Part shown: piece by piece, positions 7,861 through 16,800 of the stretch | Position numbering within the stretch: position 1 is the stretch's first letter | How the letters are laid out: every line of letters begins with the position of its first letter | From: Phocaeicola_A sp963624095 | GTDB lineage: Bacteria; Bacteroidota; Bacteroidia; Bacteroidales; Bacteroidaceae | Length of the DNA: 20,721 bases | Direction of reading: 5' to 3' | Assembly (NCBI GenBank): GCA_963624095.1 | Contig: CAVFNZ010000033.1 | Span: 1 to 20,721, forward strand | Notes under the pieces: model-generated | Database searches by the model: none | The model's input: the letters and a program-made list of their open reading frames with translations, nothing else | Told to the model about the DNA's origin: nothing | Translations under genes and position numbers: made by a program

Positions 7861-7923
7861 TGCAATCCATCCCTTACCTTCAGAGCGTAGCGGAGAAGGT
7901 AAGGGATGGCCACTATGATTGCA
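7861..7923. repeat. large hairpin with a perfect 15-bp stem
   Basis: Arms 7867-7881 (CCATCCCTTACCTTC) and 7895-7909 are perfectly complementary around a 13-nt loop. An outer TGCAAT (7861-7866) and ATTGCA (7918-7923) add six more pairs beyond an 8-nt bulge. Neither strand has a T-run after the stem, so it is not a standard intrinsic terminator. It lies downstream of folD and well upstream of the RHS promoter, and may be a dispersed palindromic repeat or an RNA-processing signal. Confidence 0.7.
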
Positions 7924-7986
7924 CTTCTGTCTTGAATCTATCCGGACATTCATCGAATATCCCTTGAAGAAGCAAAGCGCAACCGT

Positions 7987-8868
7987 TTATTTATAGATGG
8001 CTTTCTTGCCGGCCAACAGGGTGTTCTTCATCAACGACACGATAGTCATCGGACCTACGCCGCCCGGTACGGGGGTGATGAACGAACATTTTGGGGCTAC
8101 CTCGTCGAACTTGACGTCACCGGTGAGCTTGAAGCCCGATTTCTTTGTGGCATCGGGTACGCGGGTCGTGCCTACGTCGATGACAACGGCACCCTCTTTC
8201 ACCATCTCCGCCTTCACGAAGTTGGGTTGTCCCAATGCGGCGATAATGATGTCCGCCTCCTGACACTCCTTCACTAAGTTGGCGGAGCGGCTGTGGCACA
8301 CCGTTACGGTGGCGTCGCCGGGGTAGGCTTTCTGCATCATCAGCATCGCCATAGGCTTGCCTACGATGTTGCTTCGTCCCAACACCACGCACTTCTTGCC
8401 CGAAGTCTCTATCTGGTAGCGTTTCAGCAACTCCAGGATTCCGTTGGGGGTGGCGGAAACGTAGCAGGGCAATCCGATGGACATACGCCCCACGTTGATG
8501 GGATGGAATCCGTCAACGTCTTTCCGGTAGTCGATGGTCTCAATCACTTTCTGCTCCGAGATGTGCTTGGGCAACGGCAGCTGCACGATGAATCCGTCCA
8601 CGTCAGCGTCTTCGTTCAACTCGCGTACCTTCGCCAACAGCTCCTCTTCGGTGACATCCGCTTCGTAACGAATCAGCGACGACTTGAAACCGCATACTTC
8701 GCAGGCCTTCACCTTCGCCGCTACATAAGTCTCGCTACCACCGTCATGTCCCACAAGGATGGCGGCCAGATGTGGGCGTTTGCCGCCTTTTGCCACAATG
8801 TCGGCAACCTCGGCGGCAATCTCTTGCTTCACCTGTTCCGATATGGCTTTTCCGTCTATCAATTGCAT
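7987..8868 (-). CDS. folD: bifunctional methylenetetrahydrofolate dehydrogenase / methenyltetrahydrofolate cyclohydrolase FolD
   Basis: FolD is a cytoplasmic enzyme that oxidises 5,10-methylene-THF to methenyl-THF with NADP and hydrolyses it to 10-formyl-THF, feeding purine and formyl-Met synthesis. The 293-residue length is normal for the family. The catalytic Tyr48-xxx-Lys52 sits in GSETYVAAK; the substrate motifs VQLPLPKH and KDVDGFHP, the Rossmann segment VVLGRSNIVGKP and the C-terminal signature TPVPGGVGPMT are all intact. Its ATG comes one nucleotide after the ffh stop, so the two genes are almost certainly co-transcribed and translationally coupled. Confidence 0.97.
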   Translation of the reverse strand: MQLIDGKAISEQVKQEIAAEVADIVAKGGKRPHLAAILVGHDGGSETYVAAKVKACEVCGFKSSLIRYEADVTEEELLAKVRELNEDADVDGFIVQLPLPKHISEQKVIETIDYRKDVDGFHPINVGRMSIGLPCYVSATPNGILELLKRYQIETSGKKCVVLGRSNIVGKPMAMLMMQKAYPGDATVTVCHSRSANLVKECQEADIIIAALGQPNFVKAEMVKEGAVVIDVGTTRVPDATKKSGFKLTGDVKFDEVAPKCSFITPVPGGVGPMTIVSLMKNTLLAGKKAIYK

Positions 8869-8869
8869 A

Positions 8870-10198
8870 TTATCTCATGTTTTTCATTTTGGGCATCAGG
8901 TTCTTCATCTTGCTGCCCGTAACCATTTTCATCATTTTGCGTGTCTCGTCGAACTGCTTCAGCAAGCGGTTCACCTCCTGTATGTTGGTACCGCTTCCCT
9001 TGGCGATGCGGCTGCGGCGAGAACTGTTCAGAATCTCCGGGTTGGTGCGCTCTTTCGGCGTCATAGAGTAGATGATGGCTTCGATGCTCTTGAAGGCGTT
9101 GTCGTCGATGTCCACGTTCTTCAGAGCCTTGCCCATGCCGGGAATCATGGAAGCCAACTCCTTGATGTTACCCATCTTCTTAATCTGGTTGATTTGGGTA
9201 AGGAAGTCGTTGAAGTCAAACTGGTTCTTCTGGATTTTCCTTTGCAGCTTCTTGGCTTCCTCCTCATCGTACTGTGCCTGGGCGCGCTCTACCAACGACA
9301 CGATGTCTCCCATGCCCAGGATGCGGTCTGCCATACGCGCGGGGTGGAAGAGGTCCAGCGCGTCCAACTTCTCGCCCGTTCCGACAAACTTGATAGGTTT
9401 GTTGACTACCGTACGGATGGAGAGGGCGGCACCGCCACGGGTATCACCGTCGAGTTTGGTCAGCACCACGCCATTGAAATCCAAGCGGTCGTTGAACTCC
9501 TTGGCGGTGTTTACGGCATCCTGACCGGTCATGGCATCTACCACAAACAATGTCTCGTCGGGGTTGATGGCCTCTTTGATGGCCGCTATCTCGTTCATCA
9601 TCGCCTCGTCGACAGCCAAACGACCCGCCGTGTCGACGATGACCAGGTCATATCCTTTGGCTTTCGCTTCCTTGATGGCGTTCAGGGCAATCTCCACGGG
9701 CTTGTTGTTGCCCGGCTCACAGTATACCGGCACCTGAATCTGTTCGCCCAATACCTTCAACTGTTCGATGGCGGCGGGACGATACACGTCGCAGGCTACC
9801 AACAGCGGACTGCGATGTTTCTTGTTCTTCAACATATAGGCCAGTTTGCCCGAGAAGGTGGTCTTACCGGAACCTTGCAGACCCGACATCAGGATGACGG
9901 CTGGCTTGCCCTTCAACTCCAGTTCAGCCGTCTCGCCTCCCATGAGGGTCGCCAGTTCATCGTGTACAATCTTCACCATCAACTGGCTGGGTTTCACGGC
10001 AGTGAGCACGTTCTGTCCCAAAGCCTTTTCCTTGACGGTATCCGTGAAGGTCTTCGCGACCTTGTAGTTTACGTCGGCATCCAACAAAGCTTTGCGAACA
10101 TCTTTCAAGGTCTCCGCCACGTTGATCTCCGTGATTTTCCCTTCACCTTTAAGAATCTTGAAAGACTTCTCCAGCCTTTCACTCAAGTTATCGAACAT
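8870..10198 (-). CDS. ffh: signal recognition particle GTPase Ffh (SRP54)
   Basis: Ffh binds 4.5S RNA and hydrophobic signal sequences on nascent chains and delivers ribosomes to FtsY at the membrane. The 442-residue protein has an N domain, a G domain with P-loop GLQGSGKTT (106-114), DTAGR, the TKLDGDTRGGAALS guanine-specificity region, and a C-terminal Met-rich M domain (ASMIPGMGKAL, then KMMKMVTGSKMKNLMPKMKN). Nothing is missing. It is the first gene of an ffh-folD pair and is divergent from the FadL-family gene across about 200 bases. Confidence 0.97.
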   Translation of the reverse strand: MFDNLSERLEKSFKILKGEGKITEINVAETLKDVRKALLDADVNYKVAKTFTDTVKEKALGQNVLTAVKPSQLMVKIVHDELATLMGGETAELELKGKPAVILMSGLQGSGKTTFSGKLAYMLKNKKHRSPLLVACDVYRPAAIEQLKVLGEQIQVPVYCEPGNNKPVEIALNAIKEAKAKGYDLVIVDTAGRLAVDEAMMNEIAAIKEAINPDETLFVVDAMTGQDAVNTAKEFNDRLDFNGVVLTKLDGDTRGGAALSIRTVVNKPIKFVGTGEKLDALDLFHPARMADRILGMGDIVSLVERAQAQYDEEEAKKLQRKIQKNQFDFNDFLTQINQIKKMGNIKELASMIPGMGKALKNVDIDDNAFKSIEAIIYSMTPKERTNPEILNSSRRSRIAKGSGTNIQEVNRLLKQFDETRKMMKMVTGSKMKNLMPKMKNMR

Positions 10199-10254
10199 AG
10201 TTATATCTGATCTTTTTTATGATTCGTAGTTGCTATACATTATAGAATAGGTCG

Positions 10255-10262
10255 CAAAAGTA
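10255..10262 (-). promoter_or_regulatory. -7 box of the ffh-folD promoter
   Basis: The minus strand reads TACTTTTG, a perfect TAnnTTTG match, 57 bases before the ffh ATG. No good TTTG is found at the expected -33 distance, so the promoter may be of moderate strength or helped by an activator. Confidence 0.5.
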
Positions 10263-10316
10263 CAAAAAATCTCCTTATATCCTTCCATCAACGCCTCTAT
10301 TTTGTAAAATCATGTA

Positions 10317-10341
10317 TGCACACTTAAATAAAATGTGTGCA
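10317..10341. promoter_or_regulatory. dyad TGCACAC-N11-GTGTGCA, possible operator
   Basis: A perfect 7-bp inverted repeat, with arms 10317-10323 and 10335-10341, lies directly upstream of the -33 region of the FadL-family gene, about 55 bases from the ffh -7 box. The size and placement suit a dimeric regulator. The regulator is unknown. Confidence 0.4.
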
Positions 10342-10342
10342 A

Positions 10343-10375
10343 TATGAGGTGGGTTGAATAATTGTTGTACCTTTG
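10343..10375 (+). promoter_or_regulatory. promoter of the FadL-family porin
   Basis: A perfect -7 box TACCTTTG (10368-10375) lies 21 nt after a weak TATG at the -33 position. The ATG follows at 10402, leaving a short leader. Confidence 0.6.
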
Positions 10376-10401
10376 CGCCCGTTTTTTAAAGGTAACATAT
10401 T

Positions 10402-11766
10402 ATGAGATTAACAAACGTTCTGGTCAGTGCTTTGCTGGCCTCCATTTCTGTGTCTCCGGCATTTGCGGGAGGCATTCTCACAAACACCAACCAACACATC
10501 GCGTTTCTTCGCAACCCGGCCCGTGACGCTTCCTTAGAGATAGACGCGGTCTATTACAACCCGGCCGGTCTGGCTTTCATGAAAGATGGTTTCCACTTGT
10601 CGCTCAATATCCAGAGTGCCTATCAGACCCGTACCATTCAGTCCACTTTCGGTCTATTCAAATACCAGGGGTATACGGATGGCAGTAAGGAATACGTGGG
10701 AAAGGCTTCCGCACCTATCCTCCCCTCCATACAGGCAGCCTACAAAAAAGACAACTGGACTATCTCGGGCGAACTCGCCTTTGTGGGCGGCGGTGGTAAG
10801 GCAAGCTTCGACAATGGCTTGGGCTCGTTCGACTCGCAGGTGATGGCTCTTATCTACCAGCAGACCGCACAGGCTTACGGAACTGCCAATGCGGTGACTC
10901 CGGACAAATATACCATCAACACGGCCATGGTGGGCAAGTCCTACATCTACGGCGCGCAGTTGGGCGCAACGTACCGCATCAACGAACATTGGGCCGCCTA
11001 TGCGGGATTTCGCATGAACTATGTGTTCGATTCCTACTCCGGTTATCTCTATGCCGATATGCCGACAGGGCCGAATACGACAACGAATCTTGCCACGTTG
11101 GAGCTCGACTGCGACCAGACCGGTTGGGGCGTGACTCCGATTATCGGTGTGGACTACCATTGCAACCGCCTGAACATCGGTGCAAAGATGGAGTTCAATA
11201 CCAACTTGAACGTAGAGAATAACACGAAGAAATGCTCTGAGCTGTTGAAGGACTCTTACGGCGACGGGGTGAACACGCCGCATGATGTTCCTGCGCTGTT
11301 TACCATTGGCGCGCAGTACGAGGTCCTGTCGAACCTGCGTGTCTCTGTGGGTGCGCACTACTATTTCGACAAAGAGGCGGACATGGCCAAGGTGAAAGAC
11401 CCGGATACGGGCGAGCGCGTAGGTCGTCAGAAGTTCCTCAGTCACGGAACGGTGGAGCTGCTCGGTGGCGTGGAGTACGACATCGACAAGAACGTACAGG
11501 TTAGTGCCGGTATACAGAAGACCAACTATGGCATCACGTCGAAGTACATGAACGACCTCAACTTCGTGACCAACTCCTATTCAGTAGGTTTCGGTGCAGG
11601 CATCAACCTCTCGGAGGACATGAAGCTGAATATAGCCTACTTTTGGACTACCTACACGAAGTTCACGAAAAATACGGAAAACTACAACAACACAACGTTG
11701 CCCGGCACGGATGTCTTTACCCGTACCAACAAAGTGTTTGGTGTGGGTCTGAACTACCGCTTCTAA
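10402..11766 (+). CDS. outer-membrane transport protein, OmpP1/FadL/TodX family
   Basis: Encodes 454 residues with a signal peptide cleaved after SPAFA (residue 22). The mature start GGILTNTNQHIAFLRNPARDA and the segment IDAVYYNPAGLAF are the hallmark of FadL-like 14-strand outer-membrane barrels that pass hydrophobic compounds such as long-chain fatty acids. Alternating aromatic strands run throughout, and the chain ends in GVGLNYRF with the C-terminal Phe needed for barrel assembly. The substrate cannot be told from sequence. It is a single-gene unit with its own promoter and terminator, and the dyad upstream suggests regulated expression. Confidence 0.9.
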   Translation: MRLTNVLVSALLASISVSPAFAGGILTNTNQHIAFLRNPARDASLEIDAVYYNPAGLAFMKDGFHLSLNIQSAYQTRTIQSTFGLFKYQGYTDGSKEYVGKASAPILPSIQAAYKKDNWTISGELAFVGGGGKASFDNGLGSFDSQVMALIYQQTAQAYGTANAVTPDKYTINTAMVGKSYIYGAQLGATYRINEHWAAYAGFRMNYVFDSYSGYLYADMPTGPNTTTNLATLELDCDQTGWGVTPIIGVDYHCNRLNIGAKMEFNTNLNVENNTKKCSELLKDSYGDGVNTPHDVPALFTIGAQYEVLSNLRVSVGAHYYFDKEADMAKVKDPDTGERVGRQKFLSHGTVELLGGVEYDIDKNVQVSAGIQKTNYGITSKYMNDLNFVTNSYSVGFGAGINLSEDMKLNIAYFWTTYTKFTKNTENYNNTTLPGTDVFTRTNKVFGVGLNYRF

Positions 11767-11775
11767 AGGGAAACA

Positions 11776-11835
11776 GTTATGCCGTGACGGCTTGCGTTGA
11801 TTCGCGGCCATCACGGCATAACGTTATTTTCGCTC
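11776..11835 (+). terminator. intrinsic terminator of the FadL-family gene
   Basis: A perfect 12-bp stem (11776-11787 with 11811-11822, GTTATGCCGTGA) begins ten bases after the stop codon and is followed by GTTATTTTCGCTCTTTTA. The T-rich tail points to the plus strand; the stem may also slow transcription from the convergent gene. Confidence 0.75.
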
Positions 11836-11930
11836 TTTTATCCTATGGACTCCCTATGGAGGAGGCCTTCTTTATGGAGGATGTCTTTACGATAGGATTC
11901 CTGTCGGAACCCGTCCATCGTCATGAAGGG

Positions 11931-12383
11931 TTACTCTTCGAGCAAGTTCTTCAGGAAGTCGTCCAACTCTTCGTCCAACCCCTTCAGTAACTCGTCGTCA
12001 AGCATCAAGGTGTTGTCGTCCATCAACAGCAGTTCGGCTATCGTCTCTTTCTCGTCATCAACCAGCACGAACGAGTAGGGCTTCATGATTGCCACCTTGT
12101 CCAACGCTCCCTTGTCGCGCAGAGCCAACAGCTTGTCGCGCAGCAGCGGTTGCACTTCCGTGTAGAAGTCATCCTCCGTATATTGGTTCTCCGCCCACTC
12201 TTCTATCACCGCACGCGCCAACTCTTCGTCGTCATCGTTATAGATGGTCAATTCGCCGGAGTCGCATCTGGGCTGAATGTGAATATCGGTGACGACAGAC
12301 TGTTCGTTCCCCACGGGAAAGGTCTTCAATGCGGTCTGTAAGGTACGCTCAATGAGCGAGAGTGATTGTGAACTGAGTTCCAT
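11931..12383 (-). CDS. small acidic cytoplasmic protein of unknown function
   Basis: Encodes 150 residues, very acidic, with no signal peptide or membrane segment. The N-terminal half looks alpha/beta (HIQPRCDSGELTIYNDDDEELA), and the C-terminus is a run of Asp/Glu/Leu helices (LKGLDEELDDFLKNLLEE). Codon use and GC resemble the housekeeping neighbours rather than the RHS island. I do not recognise a family; it looks like a conserved Bacteroides hypothetical. It has its own promoter and is convergent with the FadL-family gene. Confidence 0.85.
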   Translation of the reverse strand: MELSSQSLSLIERTLQTALKTFPVGNEQSVVTDIHIQPRCDSGELTIYNDDDEELARAVIEEWAENQYTEDDFYTEVQPLLRDKLLALRDKGALDKVAIMKPYSFVLVDDEKETIAELLLMDDNTLMLDDELLKGLDEELDDFLKNLLEE

Positions 12384-12432
12384 AAACTATCTGGTATAAC
12401 TGGTATAAAATGTTTTGCTTGTTAACGCTCTT

Positions 12433-12462
12433 CAAAAGTACAAAAAAAACGGAACGGCCAAC
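12433..12462 (-). promoter_or_regulatory. promoter of the acidic protein gene
   Basis: The minus strand has a perfect -7 box TACTTTTG (12440-12433) preceded after 18 nt by GTTG (12462-12459), near the TTTG consensus. The leader to the ATG at 12383 is about 45 nt. Confidence 0.5.
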
Positions 12463-12567
12463 ATATACAGGCGACAATTTCTGCACAATATGAAAGAAAG
12501 TTCAACCAAGACGGTCGAATATCCTCTCGTGGCCGTTCTCCTTCCACTGGCTTGTCCACGAGCCGTA

Positions 12568-13584
12568 TCAGTCGTTCCCTTGCCCGTTTCCCTGTCCGCT
12601 CTCCTTGAACCGGTTCATCTGTAAGTCGAGTTTGCGCAGCCGCATAACCTTGTTCTCCAGTTGTCCGGAGAGATAATAGGTGGTCAAGGTCTTGTCCTCC
12701 TCATTGTTCCGGCTCTTCGCCAGTTCGTTGGCTTCCTTGGCGTACTTCACGGCCTCATCGATGTTTCCGTTCATCTCATAGTAGAGCGCCAGGTTAAAGG
12801 CCGCCCAAATCTTCTTTCGCGAATCGGGTTTCGCCGACTTGTATTGCCTTTGCCACAGCGTGTGGGCCATTTCCCAATTTTGCTCATTCACATATACGGC
12901 GGCATCGCGTAAGTCCACATTCCCGCCGGCATAGAAGACCCGGTTCTCAGGCTTCCATTGGGGGATGAAGTACTTCACGGCCCGTGCGGCAACCTCCGAT
13001 GCCATGTCCGCAACGATACCCTCCTCGGTCAATCCGCCAACGAGGGGCCAATAGAGGGTGTCTTGTACGCCGATACTGAGCGGCTCCTTACGACTCGGCA
13101 GGTAGACACTCAGTACCGATGAGACTTCGCCGGCTACGGCTGACAACACTCCGACCCCTTCAAACAGTTGTATATCCTCCCAGGTCTTCACGCAGAGCCC
13201 GTCCACCGTAATCAGCATGTCCACCTGCAGGTCTGACAGGAGTTGCGACACCTTCTCCGGTGCCAGCCGGACTTCATTCATCTGTTTGTCGCCGTTCCGT
13301 AAGGAAGAGTCGCACAGGATGATGTCATCGAAGTAATCGCCGTCCGCCAAAAGTCCTGCCAGGTCATTGGCCAGCAGCTTTCCGTTCCCCTCAATGAGTC
13401 CGGCAGTGACGTGCTCTTTCAGCAGCGTGTCATGAAACACCGTATTGTCAACAATGCCCACCGATTTGATTTCGGGAGGAAAGCTCAACTCGGAAGGGTA
13501 GAGCGACTCCATGGACACATGCCCTATGGTGGTGCAGGAGGCAAACCCCAGACAGGCGAATAGTATGATGATGCTCTGTTTCAT
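12568..13584 (-). CDS. lipoprotein with TPR-like C-terminus (DUF6340-like)
   Basis: I start it at the ATG at 13584 (338 residues); the longer start at 13614 falls inside the probable promoter and spoils the signal peptide. MKQSIIILFACLGFASC is a lipoprotein signal with lipid-bearing Cys17. The residues after Cys (TTIGHV) lack the acidic surface-export signal of Bacteroides, so it probably faces the periplasm. The central part (IKSVGIVDNT, LQVDMLITVDGLCV) resembles the Bacteroidota DUF6340 family. The C-terminal ~110 residues contain helical repeats (AAFNLALYYEMNGNIDEAVKYAKEA) of TPR type, suggesting a protein-binding role. Function is unknown. It is a likely substrate class for the acyltransferase encoded at 18849-20060. 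Confidence 0.82.
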   Translation of the reverse strand: MKQSIIILFACLGFASCTTIGHVSMESLYPSELSFPPEIKSVGIVDNTVFHDTLLKEHVTAGLIEGNGKLLANDLAGLLADGDYFDDIILCDSSLRNGDKQMNEVRLAPEKVSQLLSDLQVDMLITVDGLCVKTWEDIQLFEGVGVLSAVAGEVSSVLSVYLPSRKEPLSIGVQDTLYWPLVGGLTEEGIVADMASEVAARAVKYFIPQWKPENRVFYAGGNVDLRDAAVYVNEQNWEMAHTLWQRQYKSAKPDSRKKIWAAFNLALYYEMNGNIDEAVKYAKEANELAKSRNNEEDKTLTTYYLSGQLENKVMRLRKLDLQMNRFKESGQGNGQGND

Positions 13585-13611
13585 AATTCCAATGGTGATT
13601 GTAGTTTCATA

Positions 13612-13619
13612 CAAAATTA
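13612..13619 (-). promoter_or_regulatory. -7 box of the lipoprotein gene
   Basis: TAATTTTG on the minus strand matches TAnnTTTG and lies 28 bases before the chosen ATG. No clear -33 box is present. It argues against translation starting at 13614. Confidence 0.4.
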
Positions 13620-13725
13620 GTCTGATTTTGATTACCCTATATATAATAGGTATGTTATTAACTACGTTTAACCCAATGTGCTTGTTCTTCCATCCGCATT
13701 GCCTTTGTCGCCCGATGGAATACCC

Positions 13726-13752
13726 GCTCCGACATCGTCTCGATGTCGGAGC
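13726..13752. repeat. perfect 12-bp hairpin
   Basis: GCTCCGACATCG (13726-13737), loop TCT, and its exact complement (13741-13752). It lies between secA and the lipoprotein gene, with no T-run after it on the secA-sense strand. Confidence 0.75.
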
Positions 13753-13771
13753 TCACAGGACGGACAAACGA

Positions 13772-13812
13772 ATCGGACCGTTTTAGTCCCGGAGGAACTA
13801 AAATGGTCCGAT
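13772..13812. repeat. 16-bp hairpin, possible secA terminator
   Basis: ATCGGACCGTTTTAGT (13772-13787) pairs with 13797-13812 around loop CCCGGAGGA. On the plus strand the single non-Watson-Crick position is a G-U wobble. On the minus (secA) strand it is an A-C mismatch, so the structure is better on plus-strand RNA. It lies 50 bases past the secA stop. Confidence 0.65.
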
Positions 13813-13861
13813 GCTATAGGTGTTCGAGCCCACCGCTTGGGAGCTCGGTGATTACCCGGTT

Positions 13862-16800
13862 TTACAGTCCGCGTCCGTGGCAGTTCTTATACTTCTTGCC
13901 GCTGCCGCAGGGACAAGGGTCGTTACGGCCAACGGTTCTCTCGGAGCGGATTGGCTCGCGCCTTGTTTCGCGCGTGTCCCTCGCTGCCGCAGCCTGTTGG
14001 TTAGGGTCGCTCAAGTCTTGCTTGCTCTCGCGGTATTGTTGGCGAGGGGCGGGAGCTTCGGGAGCTGCCTCGCGCACCTGTTCGGGCTCCTGTACGGGAA
14101 TCTGTCCGCGCGTCAGCACCGCCACGGTCTCGCTGTTTATCTTGTCCACCATATTGTCGAACAGGTTCACGGACTCTAACTTGAAAATCAACAGCGGGTC
14201 TTTCTGCTCGTAGCTGGCATTCTGCACGGAGTGTTTCAGCTCGTCCAGTTCGCGCAGGTTCTCTTTCCAAGCCTCGTCGATGGTGTGCAGCAGAATGGCT
14301 TTCTCGAACGACTTGACAATCTCTTTGCCTTCGCTCTCATAAGCGGCTTTCAGGTTGCACGGTATGTTGTACATGCGTTTGCCGTCGGTGATGGGGACGA
14401 GGATGTTTTCGTACATCTGTCCGCGGGTCTCGTACACCTGTTTGATGACAGGCATTGCGATCTGTGCCATACGGTCCATCTTGCGTTTGAAGTTGGCCAT
14501 GGCCTCGTCGAAGGTGCGGTCGACCAACGTCTCCTGTTTCACCTGACGGAACTCCTCTTCGGTAAACGGAGCTTCCATGGCCAGTGTCTTCAGGATGTCC
14601 ATCTTGGCACCCTCATAGTCGTTGTTCACGATGGCGTTGTTGCAACGTTCCCAAATCATGTTGACGATATCCATGCCGATGCGTTCGCCCATCAAGGCGT
14701 GACGGCGTTTGGTGTAGATGACCGTACGCTGCTTGTTCATCACGTCGTCGTACTCAAGCAGACGCTTACGGATGCCGAAGTTGTTCTCCTCGACCTTCTT
14801 TTGGGCCCGTTCGATGGACTTGGAAATCATGGAGTGCTCAATCATTTCGCCCTCCTTGAAGCCCAACTTGTCCATGACGCCCGCGATACGGTCGGACGAG
14901 AAGAGACGCATCAGGTCGTCTTCCAGCGACACGAAGAACACGGAAGAACCCGGGTCTCCTTGACGACCGGAACGTCCGCGCAACTGACGGTCTACACGGC
15001 GAGACTCGTGACGCTCGGTGCCGATGATGGCCAAACCGCCCGCTGCCTTCACTTCGGGACTTAGCTTGATATCGGTACCGCGACCAGCCATGTTGGTGGC
15101 GATGGTCACTGTGCCCGTCAGACCTGCCTTGGCGACGATAGCGGCCTCCTGTTGGTGCAGCTTCGCGTTCAACACATTATGTTCTATCTTGCGCATGGTA
15201 AGCATCTTGCTCAGCATCTCGGAGATTTCTACCGAGGTGGTACCTACCAACACCGGTCGGCCTTGCTGTACAAGGCTTTCTATCTCCTCGATGACCGCTT
15301 TATACTTCTCGCGCTTGGTCTTGTACACGCGGTCGTTCATGTCGATACGGGCTATCGGACGGTTGGTGGGGATGACCACTACGTCCAATTTGTAGATGTC
15401 CCAAAACTCGCCCGCCTCCGTCTCCGCCGTACCGGTCATACCGGCCAGCTTGTGGTACATACGGAAGTAGTTCTGCAGGGTAATGGTGGCGAAAGTCTGT
15501 GTGGCGGCCTCCACTTTCACGCGCTCCTTGGCTTCGATGGCCTGATGAAGTCCGTCGGAATAGCGACGACCTTCCATGATACGTCCGGTCTGCTCGTCCA
15601 CAATCTTCACCTGTCCGTCGATAACCACATACTCGTCGTCCTTCTCGAACATCGTGTAGGCCTTCAGCAGCTGGTTGATGGTGTGAACGCGCTCCGATTT
15701 GATGGCATAGTTGGTAAGCAGTTCGTCTTTCTTGGCGAGCTTCTCTTCGTCGCTCAAATCCTTCTCGTTCTCCAATTCAGAGAGCTGTGCGGTAATGTCG
15801 GGCAACACGAAGAAGGTGGGGTCGCTGGAGTTTCCTGAAATCAGGTCAACGCCCTTGTCGGTCATGTCCACGCTGTTGAGCTTCTCATCGATAACGAAGT
15901 AGAGGGGCTCCACGGCTTCGGGCATGCGCTTGTTGTTCTGCTCCATATAGATTTCCTCGGTCTTGAGCATGCCGGCCTTGATGCCCGGTTCGCTGAGGAA
16001 CTTGATAAGCGGTTTGTTCTTAGGCAGGGCCTTGTGGCTACGGAACAATGCCAGGAAACCTTCTTCCTGCGTCTCCTTGTCGTCCGAGGCAATCATCTTG
16101 CGGGCGTCGGAGAGCAGCTGGGTCGCCAGTTTCTTCTGAGCCTCCACCAGACGCTCTACCAACGGACGCAACTCCTCGAACAGCTGGTCGTCGCCTTTGG
16201 GCACCGGACCGGAAATAATCAACGGCGTACGGGCATCGTCGATTAACACGGAGTCCACCTCGTCCACGATGGCGTAGTTGTGCTGACGCTGTACGAGGTC
16301 TTTCGGGCTTCCCGCCATGTTGTCACGCAGATAGTCGAAACCGAATTCGTTGTTCGTACCGAAGGTGATGTCCGCCAAGTAGGCTCTGCGTCGTGCGTCG
16401 GAGTTGGGCTGGTGCTTGTCGATGCAGTCCACGCTCAGTCCGTGGAACTCATAAAGCGGACCCATCCATTCGGAGTCACGCTTGGACAGGTAGTCGTTCA
16501 CGGTGACTACATGCACGCCGTTGCCCGTCAAGGCGTTCAGGAATACCGGCAAGGTGGCCACCAGGGTCTTACCTTCACCGGTCGCCATCTCCGCAATCTT
16601 GCCTTTGTGCAGCACCACGCCACCAAAGAGCTGAACGTCGTAGTGTACCATGTTCCACTTCATGTCGTTGCCGCCGGCCATCCAGTGGTTGACGTAGATG
16701 GCTTTGTCGTCCTCGATGCGTACGAAATCCTTCGTGGCGGCCAACTGGCGGTCGAAGTCCGTTGCCGTCACCACAATCTCGTCGTTCTCCGAGAAGCGCC

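Larger units (their letters stand above)
7572..7986. other. 415-base intergenic region between folD and the RHS gene
   Basis: No supported gene lies here. It holds the probable RHS promoter (7635-7666) and a large hairpin (7861-7923). The part from about 7667 to 7860 shows nothing I can assign. No U-rich terminator for ffh-folD is visible. Confidence 0.7.

Noticed and set aside
8759..10210. 483-residue open frame on the plus strand opposite ffh and the folD start
   Set aside because: It covers two unmistakable housekeeping genes on the other strand and has no domain or signal of its own.
12526..12562. hairpin CTCGTGG/CCACGAG as a terminator of the lipoprotein gene
   Set aside because: Only a 7-bp stem with a 23-nt loop and no T-run; not strong enough to list.
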